Shown: piece after piece, positions 34,652-42,469 of the stretch
Layout of the letters: the number at the start of each line of letters is the position of its first letter
How positions within the stretch are numbered: position 1 is the first letter of the stretch
Source of the DNA: Bacteroidia bacterium
Lineage (GTDB): Bacteria; Bacteroidota; Bacteroidia; J057
DNA: 64,000 nt
Reading direction: 5' to 3'
Assembly (NCBI GenBank): GCA_022760475.1
Contig: JALEFZ010000088.1
Coordinates: 186,001-250,000 of the forward strand
Translations under genes and position numbers: made by a program
The notes under the pieces: generated by a model
What the model was told of the DNA's origin: nothing
Seen by the model: the letters and a program-made list of their open reading frames with translations, nothing else
Database searches by the model: none

Positions 34652-35752
34652 ATGAAAATATATACTCAATATTTGTTATTCGTGCTTCTAGCTTTTTTTA
34701 GTATCTCGTGCATCGACGAAAACGATTTACTGTCGGAAGGCGATATGCTTTTTGTAAAACACAAAGGAGCGTCCATGCCAGTTTTAGTTAGGGGAAATTT
34801 TGACTCTGATGTCATTATTCTATTTCTGCATGGTGGTGCTGGTGGTACTTCAGCAACACATATTGAAGATTTTTCAGGGATGGTGGAAAAGGAGTATGCT
34901 GTTGCATACTGGGACCAACGCCATGCAGGCAGTTCTCAAGGAAACTTTGCCAAAGAAGACTTGACGATAGAACTCATGTCAGAGGATATGCAAATGGTTA
35001 TCAACATGCTCAAACACAAATATGGAGATGAAAAGAAAATATTTGCAATGGGACATAGCTGGGGGGTGATTTTAGGGACGCATTATTTAATAAGCCAGGA
35101 GAATCAGCTTCATGGAGCTATATTTTCCAATGGAGCCCATAGCAGCGAGCATGAGTACAGTGCAAGAATGGATTACATTAGGGAATTCGCTAAAGAAATG
35201 ATTGATAAGGGACTTTCTATCTCTGAGCCGATTAATGTTGAGGGAGAAACATTCAAGAGTTTAGAAGAAATTGTCAACTGGACAGAGCAAAATGACCCGA
35301 TTCAAACTTGGAAGCAATTAAAAATCCAAGTAGAACTTGTGCCTGCTGTAGAGTCTTATGTTGAGAATACCTATTTCCAGAATCCTGATGCAATTGGAAA
35401 CGTATCTTTTCAGGAACTGAGATTCCAATCTCCCTATTTTACGATTGGCGGCGAAATAAACCAAGTCTCAACAGCGAGGATCATCAATAATTTTGCTGCA
35501 GAAACCAGTATTCAGGAATTTTATGATTTTACCCCAGAGATGATAAAGATTGATATTCCGATAAGTCTGATTTGGGGGAAATATGACCCTATAGTAGGCC
35601 TAGAAGTTGCTGAGGACTATTACGAGGTCATTGGTACCCCTGAGGAAAGCAAAGAGCTGACTGTTCTGGAAAATTCTGGACACAGTGGGATCTACAGAGA
35701 GAATATCAAATTCAGCCAGACATTGATTGATTTTATCGAAAAACATAGGTAA
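34652..35752 (+). CDS. Alpha/beta-hydrolase lipoprotein
   Basis: The 366-residue protein has a lipoprotein signal (YLLFVLLAFFSISC, Cys at about 20) and an alpha/beta-hydrolase fold. The oxyanion region is LFLHGGAGGTS, the nucleophile elbow is GHSWG (Ser about 135), the acid is in WGKYDPIV (Asp about 312) and the His in NSGHSG (about 344), so the triad is complete. HGG-type oxyanion motifs plus the YWDQRHAGSS block resemble proline iminopeptidase-like peptidases (S33), but the substrate is not known. It is the last gene of the AraC-linked AT-rich cluster. Confidence 0.88.
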   Translation: MKIYTQYLLFVLLAFFSISCIDENDLLSEGDMLFVKHKGASMPVLVRGNFDSDVIILFLHGGAGGTSATHIEDFSGMVEKEYAVAYWDQRHAGSSQGNFAKEDLTIELMSEDMQMVINMLKHKYGDEKKIFAMGHSWGVILGTHYLISQENQLHGAIFSNGAHSSEHEYSARMDYIREFAKEMIDKGLSISEPINVEGETFKSLEEIVNWTEQNDPIQTWKQLKIQVELVPAVESYVENTYFQNPDAIGNVSFQELRFQSPYFTIGGEINQVSTARIINNFAAETSIQEFYDFTPEMIKIDIPISLIWGKYDPIVGLEVAEDYYEVIGTPEESKELTVLENSGHSGIYRENIKFSQTLIDFIEKHR

Positions 35753-35764
35753 GCTGAGGAAAAG

Positions 35765-35798
35765 GCCAGTAGTTGACAGCATGGAGGCAACTGCTGGC
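35765..35798. terminator. Hairpin between convergent genes
   Basis: GCCAGTAGTTG (35765-35775) pairs with CAACTGCTGGC (35788-35798) with one G-U wobble, between the hydrolase (+) and anti-sigma gene (-). No U-tract follows, so termination is uncertain. Confidence 0.4.
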
Positions 35799-35813
35799 TA
35801 GATCATGGAAAAA

Positions 35814-36437
35814 CTACTTATTCTTACTCTCTGCAAATTGAGGGCAATAAGATGTGAATATTTCTTCCAGCATGCTTCTTCTCTTTTGCTCGAAGAGGAT
35901 CAGGCTGTCATTCCAAAACTCAGGTTGTGTTGCCTGTCTTTGCAGTTGTAAGAAGTTGTCATGGCGAGTGGCTAAAGAATAATATGCTGCCACTTTTGGC
36001 CTGGCTTCCCGGGTTTCATCCGAACTCATGGAGAGGAGACAACTAGCAAGGTCTTTTTCCAAATAGATCAATTGAGTTTCGTACGTGGCCTGAGCTGCCG
36101 GAGTAAGAACCGGTGCAACTTTGAGTTCCCTTTCTAGAGAAATAGGAGTGGTCGCGACCATTTTATCTCCTTCTCCTGGGATAAGGATCAAAAAGAGGAT
36201 GGTTGCTGCAATCCCCAAGCCTATCCACAAGTAGGTGGCAGGTTTGCGCTTCCTTTCCAACTGGGATGCAATGTTTGCCCATGCATCTGCTGGAGCTTTA
36301 TAAAGCGGGAGCTCTCCTAGTAATTTTTCTCGTCCAGAAAGCTGGCGTTGAATGTCTTCCCAAACCTTTGACGGAGCAAGGTAGCTTGGAAGATTTTTCA
36401 GTGCCTCTTTTAGAACATGATAATTTTTTTCTTTCAT
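35814..36437 (-). CDS. Putative anti-sigma factor (membrane)
   Basis: Start chosen at the ATG whose complement ends at 36437, overlapping the sigma factor's stop by 4 bases (ATGA type); the product has 207 residues. The N-terminal 80 residues are soluble and helical with two repeats (LPSYLAPSKVWEDIQRQL and LPLYKAPADAWANIASQLERK). A single transmembrane helix follows (YLWIGLGIAATILFLILIP, about 86-104), then a region of about 100 residues that would lie in the periplasm. This layout and the coupling to an ECF sigma gene make an anti-sigma role likely, although no zinc motif is present and I do not recognise a standard anti-sigma domain. Confidence 0.7.
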   Translation of the reverse strand: MKEKNYHVLKEALKNLPSYLAPSKVWEDIQRQLSGREKLLGELPLYKAPADAWANIASQLERKRKPATYLWIGLGIAATILFLILIPGEGDKMVATTPISLERELKVAPVLTPAAQATYETQLIYLEKDLASCLLSMSSDETREARPKVAAYYSLATRHDNFLQLQRQATQPEFWNDSLILFEQKRRSMLEEIFTSYCPQFAESKNK

Positions 36438-36964
36438 CTGTCTATACCCCAAGCTCTTAATTGTTTTTGAAGGTGCTTCTTTGCGTGAAACAGTTGAGAT
36501 TTTGACGTCCCAACGGATATGCTCATGGTCTCAGCTACTTCTTTATGGCTATAGCCCTCTATTTCAATCAGAATAAAAACGGTTCGATATCCCGAGGGCA
36601 AGCCTTGGATCGCCTTTTCCAAATATTCGGGGGAGAGGTACTCACCCCAAGACAAGAGGTTTTCCTCGGGCACATTGTCCAGGTTTTCAAAAAATCGAAC
36701 CTCTTTCTTTACCTTTTTATAAGCCGTCCTGACTATAATTGTTTTAATCCATGCCCCAAGCGTAGATTGTCTCCTAAACTTTTCGAGGCCCCTAAAAACG
36801 CCTACAAATCCTTCTTGCAAGGCATCTTGAGCCAATTCGAAGTCATTGGTAATCCTATAGCACAAGGTGTACATGGCATCCTTGTACCTGTCATACAACT
36901 CCTTCTGTGCCCGTGGGTCTTGCCCGAGACAGCGTTCCAGGAGATTTTCCTCCAGGGGGTTCAT
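36434..36964 (-). CDS. ECF sigma factor (RpoE-like)
   Basis: The 176-residue protein, starting MNPLEENLLERCLGQD, has sigma region 2 (AQKELYDRYKDAMYTLCYRITNDFELAQDALQEGFVGVFRGLEKF, including the DALQEGFV core) and region 4 (GYRTVFILIEIEGYSHKEVAETMSISVGTSKSQLFHAKKHLQKQL), the HTH that reads the -35 element. The longer frame to 37015 adds an improbable N-terminus. It overlaps the putative anti-sigma gene (35814-36437) by four bases, so both are made together. The target promoters cannot be told from here. Confidence 0.93.
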   Translation of the reverse strand: MNPLEENLLERCLGQDPRAQKELYDRYKDAMYTLCYRITNDFELAQDALQEGFVGVFRGLEKFRRQSTLGAWIKTIIVRTAYKKVKKEVRFFENLDNVPEENLLSWGEYLSPEYLEKAIQGLPSGYRTVFILIEIEGYSHKEVAETMSISVGTSKSQLFHAKKHLQKQLRAWGIDR

Positions 36965-37002
36965 GGTATATTTTGCAATACTTTTTTTCACAGTCAATGT
37001 TG

Positions 37003-37044
37003 GAGGCATTCCCACACTTTTTATAAAAAGTATCGGAATGCCTC
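37003..37044 (-). repeat. Nested hairpin upstream of the sigma operon
   Basis: GAGGCATTCC (37003-37012) and GGAATGCCTC (37035-37044) form a 10-bp stem that encloses an inner ACTTTTTATAAAAAGT palindrome (37016-37031). It lies between the TPR gene's stop (37082) and the sigma start (36964), on both genes' strand. It may be a terminator without a U-tract or a regulatory hairpin in the sigma mRNA leader. Confidence 0.45.
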
Positions 37045-37081
37045 AAATTGGTTGTATGTAAATATAAAAGTTATTGAAAAA

Positions 37082-40000
37082 TTACTGTGGATGGCTGGCA
37101 ATCAGATCTTTCATTCGAACATCCTCCGAATAGTTCTTGAATACCGGATCAAAGGAGAGTTCTATCGCCGGGTATTTATGTTGAAGAGCCTGCTCCAGGT
37201 AGTAATACATCTTATTTTCATCTCTTTTGGAGGCATAAATTTTTGCCAAAGTGCCATATGCCAGACCATTTTGAGGATCTGCCTTGAGGGAGGTTTCAAG
37301 GTCAATGATGGCGGATGGGTAATTCTTATCAAGGTATTTTAGGAATCCACGCTGGTATAAGGCGTCTGCTTGTCTTGGATTGAGCCTGATAGCTTGTGAG
37401 AAGTAACCAAAGGCCTGCTTTAGCCTTCCTGATTTTTTGGCTTCATTTCCAAGGTTGGTGTATACCTTGGCGTTGTTAGGATCCAGAGAAAGGGCTTTTT
37501 GGAAATCTTCGAGCGCTTTGTCAGGTTTTTCCATCAGTACATACAATTCTCCTCGCTTGTTGTAAGCATCTGCATTTTTGGGAGAAAGATTGATCGCCAC
37601 TTCAGCAGATTCAAAAGCCTGTGCCTCGTCTTCAAGTTGCATAAACAAGTCTGCCTTTCTCAAGTAGGGAAGTGGCGACTGGGGATCTGCTTCTGTGGCT
37701 TTGTTGTAATCCTCAAGCGCTTTTTTGGCTCTTCCCATTCTTTTATACAAATCACCTCTTGTGCAATAGCCTTCGATCCATTTGGGAGAAAGAAGAATGG
37801 CTTGGTTAAAATCTACCAATGCCTGGGTGCGGCTGTTGTTTAGCAGGTAAAGTTTCCCTCTCTTTAGGTAATCTTCTGCTGTTGCCTCTCCCTGTAGCTC
37901 GATCAACTTATCATAATCCTCCAGGGCTTTGGTGATGTCGTTTTGGTAAATGTAATATTCAGCTCGGTGCCTGTAAGGCTCAGGAGATTCAGGTGCATAA
38001 TCAATTGCTTCATTGAATCTGTTGAGGGCTTCAGAGATTTTCCCAGATTCAAGGGAGGCATCTCCTAGAAAAAGGAAGGCATCCAATTGTGCGCCACCGA
38101 GAGATACTGCTTTGTCAAAGTCTTTTTCTGCCTGACTTGGATTTCCTGCCTGCATATTGGCAATCCCTTGATAATAGTATGCATCTGAGTAATAAGGATC
38201 CAGCTTGGTTACTTTGTTGAAATCAGAAAATGCCTTGTCGAAATCTTTCTGTGCAGTGTAGATCCTCGCTCTGACAATTAGCGTATTAGGGTCATTGGAC
38301 TTGATGGAAGAGGCTTTGTCTGCATCTATTAATGCCTTGGAATACTCTTTCTGGGTGAGGTATAAAAGCGACCTGCCATTGAGGGCTTTGGTGGAGTTTG
38401 GTGCGATTTCTAGGGCACGGTTATAGTCTGTCTCTGCTTCGTTATAACGCTTGAGTTTGGTATAAACCTCCCCCCTTAGACAGAACAGATCTGCTTGGCC
38501 TGACCTAAGATCAATGGCTCTTTGATAAGCATTCAGGGCTTTTTGAGTTTTGCCCTGATCCAGGTTGATTCGTCCTATGGCAATCCAGGAGTTGATGTTG
38601 GATGCGTCAGCTTTGCTTGCCGCTTCGTAATCCTTCAGAGCCTTGGCTCCCATACCGGCATCTTCGTTGAGTCTGCCGCGCATGAAATATGCCTCTGGAG
38701 AAGGATACCTTGAAATGACAATTTCAAGCTCATCCAGGGCTTCAGACTTTCTGCCTTGCTCTTCGAGCAATTTGGCGGCGAATATATTCGCTTCTGGATG
38801 AGAGGCCTCATGGCTCAATGCCTGATTGATGGCTCCTTTTGCTCCTTCGATGTCTCCTTTTGCTCTTAGGATATTGGCACGTCCGACATAGGCGTTGGCA
38901 TTATTTGGATCCAGGCTGATTGCCTTTTCATAATCTAATTGTGCATCTCTCAGCTTGTCCATCTCCTGATAGATCTTGCCACGAGTCATGTACAACTCTG
39001 GGAGTTGATCAAATTTCTCAATCAGTTTTTCAATATCTCTAAGCGCTTCTGAGTACCTTCCCATTTCTGAGAGGGTCTTGGATCTATAGATGGGGGCCTG
39101 TGTATTTTCAGGAGAAAGGCTCATGACTACGTCAAAGTCTTCTAACGCTTTTTGGGGCCAACCCATTTTACTTCGAATATATCCCCTTTCCAGGTAGAAC
39201 TTTTCATTTGTTGGTTCTTCATCGATCAACTGGTCGAAATAAGCAATTGCCTGCTGGAAGTGTCCCCCTTTCACCAGACTTTTGGTCATCATGAGCACAA
39301 TTAGCGATTGTAATTCGGGGCGAGAAGCCTCTATTTTCTCAAGGGCTGATACCGCTTCGTCATAATAACCACGCTTCATGGCTCTCATTGCCGCTGCCCA
39401 ATAGACGAAGTTTTTGACATCTTCCAATAGAATTGCACTTGCGGGAAGGGTTTCCGTACCGTGAATTTCTTTACGGATGCCCTTTCCTTCTACCAGTACT
39501 TCTTCTTCAGAACCCTTAGCCAAAACATATGACATTTGTAGATGGGTTTCTGCTTCGCTTACACCCTGACGCCAGATTCCTCCCAGGACTAGGTCTGCAT
39601 GGCAATTGTCCACAAGTGCATCCAGATTTTGATCGTCTTCCAGGCAAACATCTGCTTGATACCTGACAGATATCCTCAAATCATCCTTTTTCTTAATCTT
39701 TTGAATGGTTTTAATGACGTCAGTTACAAATTCTTCTTTTTGTACGCCACAGTTCCCTTCTTTATGAAAGGGGGTAACCAATATCTTATATTCTCCTTCG
39801 TCGCTTGGGAATGGACATGGAGGGACACCCGCAGAGGTGGTGTTGTTCCCACTGTTCTGTAGACCAATCCAGGCTGCCCCCAGTAAAATGATGCCTCCTA
39901 TGGCACCTAAACCAAACATCATTCTTCTGCGACGCTTATGCTTGGGACCTTTGACGGGATTTGCTACTGCTTGTGGTTTCTCCTTGTTTACGCGCTGGCG

Positions 40001-41728
40001 ATTGGGCCTGGACCGGCTACTTTTTTCTTCGGTTTTTTTCGCCGTAGTTTCCTGGCTGCCGTTTTTCGTAATTTTATTCTCGACTGGCTTGACTTCCTTC
40101 TGGCCATTTGCAGCTTTATTAAATGCCAGGATGGTATTTTTTTCTTTAGGCTTTTCTTCTTTTGGCCTGTTTTTAGAAACCAGATCTTGTTTCTTCTCCT
40201 CAGGTGGAATAAATGAGGTATTGGGGGTAATCAAATCCTCGTGAGCTGATTTTCTGATTTTGGGTGAACGTCTTACCTTATTTTCAGGTCTTGTTTGAGG
40301 GATATTTTTGAATAGCCCTTTGCTTTCAGGAGACTCTTTTATTGGCTCTTTGGGAGTCGTGTCCCTTTCCACCCTCGCTATGGGTTCAATAGAGATGACC
40401 TTTTCGGCTTCTTTTTTCTCTTCAGGGATACTTAATACTGGGACTTCGGTCTTTGGAAGTACCAGCTTAGTGTCTTTTTCCTCTTCCGGAGCCTTTGCCT
40501 CTATATTTAATGCTTTTTCCTCGACAGGGGTTTCTTCCTTCGGTGAATTATCAGGTTTGCCATTATGCCCATTATGTTTGTCCAACCCATTGATAGAAAC
40601 AATTGGTTCCTCCTTTGATGAAAGCGAAACTTCTTCTACAAAGGGCTCAGGTTTTAAATCCTCAGTGGGCTTATTGTCATCCTGCTTTAGCTCTTCCTTT
40701 TTATCAATGGCAGGAAGAGGCGTTGGAATAATTTCAGTTTCAGGCTCTTGCTGAATTGGAGTTGTCTCTACGGTTTTTGGAAGGGGAGTTTCCTTAGGAA
40801 ATACAGGCTCAATTTTCTCGGGAACTACCAATGATTCCTGAGCTTCCTCCTTCACTGGAGGAACTGTTTCCGTCTTGACAGGATCAAGCTTGTTGAGGAC
40901 CTTCTCCTCAACCACTGGATTGGGAATAGGCGCATTTTCTTTTGGAGTAACTGCTGTTTCTTCCTGCTTAGGCTGACGTTCTTTTAACAGCGAAGGTGAA
41001 TAATGAGACAAATCAGCCACCACCTCGCTTAAAGACTTTATGCCATAGGCATCTTTTTTGATGAACTCAGGGTTTTTTAGCCTCCAGATCAACCTGTGCT
41101 TATCCAGTCTTCGAACAAGCAGGCCGTTTGTCCAATCAGGATTTTCTCCCAATTTTCTTTCATCCCACTTCAAAGCCTTTTGAATGGGATCTATGCTAAA
41201 TTCCTGGTAACAAATGGGGAGTTTTTGTTCTTCTGCTAATTTGACAAAAGTCTCCTGGAGACTTTCTCCCGCAAGTAAGGAATTGTAAAATAGAGGTAAG
41301 TTTTGCTGGGGTTCAAGGGCTTCGTTAAAGGCAAAAATCAGCGGAACTTTGTTCTTTAAAAAAACATTTACAACTGCTTGATCATTGACATTGCTCAAAA
41401 CGAGCGCTTGAAATCCTGGAAGTTTGGCCAGTTTCTTGGCCAGCTGAGCATTAGTTAATTTAGTTTGATTATTCTGCGTATGGAAAGTGAAATCATCACC
41501 CCTTACCTGCGAACAATCTATATGAACTATGGGTACTTTTCTAGCCGGGATATTGTCATCCACTAGCAATTGTTCTTCCCAATCAAATCCTAGTTGAACT
41601 GCTCGCCCCTCTCCATCTTCCCATATCTTTTTGATAAGATCCAACGACTCCGAAGAGGAGGGAGCTCCTCCGGATTTGGGAGCCAGGGATATCATCAATA
41701 AATATGGTTTTAGTAAACTCGAGCTCAT
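37082..41728 (-). CDS. Giant TPR protein with CHAT-like and TolB-like regions
   Basis: The protein has 1548 residues. Residues about 1-250 resemble a CHAT (caspase-like) fold: LVLSNVNDQAVVNVFLKNKVPLIFAFNEALEP and FYNSLLAGESLQETFVKLAEE follow the typical end of that domain, but the catalytic NAC-type Cys reads LSNVND, so it is likely inactive. Residues about 255-600 are a Pro/Glu/Lys-rich disordered linker. A transmembrane helix (FGLGAIGGIILLGAAWIGL) lies at about 603-621. A TolB/FlgO-like region follows (EYKILVTPFHKEGN, SVRYQADVCLEDDQN, GGIWRQGVSEAETHLQMSY), then about 22 TPR repeats to the end (about 795-1548). The orientation suggests a cytoplasmic N-terminus and periplasmic TPRs. It is followed on the same strand by the ECF sigma gene, 117 bases away. 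Confidence 0.8.
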   Translation of the reverse strand: MSSSLLKPYLLMISLAPKSGGAPSSSESLDLIKKIWEDGEGRAVQLGFDWEEQLLVDDNIPARKVPIVHIDCSQVRGDDFTFHTQNNQTKLTNAQLAKKLAKLPGFQALVLSNVNDQAVVNVFLKNKVPLIFAFNEALEPQQNLPLFYNSLLAGESLQETFVKLAEEQKLPICYQEFSIDPIQKALKWDERKLGENPDWTNGLLVRRLDKHRLIWRLKNPEFIKKDAYGIKSLSEVVADLSHYSPSLLKERQPKQEETAVTPKENAPIPNPVVEEKVLNKLDPVKTETVPPVKEEAQESLVVPEKIEPVFPKETPLPKTVETTPIQQEPETEIIPTPLPAIDKKEELKQDDNKPTEDLKPEPFVEEVSLSSKEEPIVSINGLDKHNGHNGKPDNSPKEETPVEEKALNIEAKAPEEEKDTKLVLPKTEVPVLSIPEEKKEAEKVISIEPIARVERDTTPKEPIKESPESKGLFKNIPQTRPENKVRRSPKIRKSAHEDLITPNTSFIPPEEKKQDLVSKNRPKEEKPKEKNTILAFNKAANGQKEVKPVENKITKNGSQETTAKKTEEKSSRSRPNRQRVNKEKPQAVANPVKGPKHKRRRRMMFGLGAIGGIILLGAAWIGLQNSGNNTTSAGVPPCPFPSDEGEYKILVTPFHKEGNCGVQKEEFVTDVIKTIQKIKKKDDLRISVRYQADVCLEDDQNLDALVDNCHADLVLGGIWRQGVSEAETHLQMSYVLAKGSEEEVLVEGKGIRKEIHGTETLPASAILLEDVKNFVYWAAAMRAMKRGYYDEAVSALEKIEASRPELQSLIVLMMTKSLVKGGHFQQAIAYFDQLIDEEPTNEKFYLERGYIRSKMGWPQKALEDFDVVMSLSPENTQAPIYRSKTLSEMGRYSEALRDIEKLIEKFDQLPELYMTRGKIYQEMDKLRDAQLDYEKAISLDPNNANAYVGRANILRAKGDIEGAKGAINQALSHEASHPEANIFAAKLLEEQGRKSEALDELEIVISRYPSPEAYFMRGRLNEDAGMGAKALKDYEAASKADASNINSWIAIGRINLDQGKTQKALNAYQRAIDLRSGQADLFCLRGEVYTKLKRYNEAETDYNRALEIAPNSTKALNGRSLLYLTQKEYSKALIDADKASSIKSNDPNTLIVRARIYTAQKDFDKAFSDFNKVTKLDPYYSDAYYYQGIANMQAGNPSQAEKDFDKAVSLGGAQLDAFLFLGDASLESGKISEALNRFNEAIDYAPESPEPYRHRAEYYIYQNDITKALEDYDKLIELQGEATAEDYLKRGKLYLLNNSRTQALVDFNQAILLSPKWIEGYCTRGDLYKRMGRAKKALEDYNKATEADPQSPLPYLRKADLFMQLEDEAQAFESAEVAINLSPKNADAYNKRGELYVLMEKPDKALEDFQKALSLDPNNAKVYTNLGNEAKKSGRLKQAFGYFSQAIRLNPRQADALYQRGFLKYLDKNYPSAIIDLETSLKADPQNGLAYGTLAKIYASKRDENKMYYYLEQALQHKYPAIELSFDPVFKNYSEDVRMKDLIASHPQ

Positions 41729-41906
41729 AGAAAAAATTACTGGTTCTGACGCTATTAAATCAAAATAAAGGTAAGCAATAATCTTCTTTTTCAGGCAGAT
41801 ATGAGATTCAGTGGTTAGATCGAGGGGGAGTTTGGCAGCAATTTTTGGGCAATGGAATATACAAGACGAATTTCATTTGCCACTTTTATGCCAAAGATCA
41901 ATTTAT

Positions 41907-41936
41907 TTTCATTTTTGGTCATATGACTAAATGAAA
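41907..41936. repeat. 30-base near-perfect inverted repeat
   Basis: TTTCATTT (41907-41914) mirrors AAATGAAA (41929-41936) around the perfect palindrome GTCATATGAC (41918-41927). The spacers differ by two bases. It lies 179 bases upstream of the TPR gene and could be an operator. Confidence 0.45.
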
Positions 41937-42006
41937 GCTTTTGAGTGATTTTTACCTTTGAATACTTAATTTATAGATAATTACGCCCTTCATCCAACTA
42001 GGTAAT

Positions 42007-42323
42007 ATGAAAAAGGGCATCCTAATCCCGTCTTCTCTTTTCGTTTTTCAAGTCATTCATAGTTTGATCGCCTGTTCCTGTGTTATAAGCTCTTTGTAGA
42101 AAAAAATCGAGTATGCAGATAATATTTTCCTTGAGAGAATTGTCATGATTCAGGATTTTCATAAACCATTCTTTATCCAAAGTTTCAGATCAAAAAAGTC
42201 GACAAAACAGGAGAAGCCATAGAGGATAAAAAATGGATGAATTGGAATTTTCTTTCTATTATTTCCATGATGACCATTTTGTTGATCCCTAAGCTATATA
42301 GGCAAAGTGTGGTCAGGAAATAA
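42007..42323 (+). pseudogene. Possible gene remnant (two fragments)
   Basis: Fragment 1 (42007-42099) reads MKKGILIPSSLFVFQVIHSLIACS and stops after 30 codons; it looks like a lipoprotein-type signal peptide. Fragment 2 (42165-42323) has no start codon and reads KKVDKTGEAIEDKKWMNWNF then a hydrophobic helix LSIISMMTILLIPKLY and a short basic tail, like the C-terminus of a membrane protein. The frames differ. Either could be chance; together they suggest a decayed gene for a small exported or membrane protein. Confidence 0.3.
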
Positions 42324-42469
42324 AATATTTTACTTTGATCTTTCGTCATAAGGCTCAGAACTTTTATTAATATTCCAATACTGTTAATTTGTTTTTAGGG
42401 AACCGGATGAATAATTTCCATTCGGTCAATACTTTATTTGCAAGAGACTTTTTTTAATTATCCTAATAT

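Larger units (their letters stand above)
41729..42469. other. 741-base gap with no intact gene
   Basis: The region between the TPR gene (-) and the AAA+ gene (+) is AT-rich. It holds a long inverted repeat (41907-41936), a 30-codon frame with a signal-peptide-like sequence (42007-42099) and a 52-codon open stretch that reads like the end of a membrane protein (42165-42323). I see no RNA gene. These pieces may be debris of a decayed gene. Confidence 0.6.
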
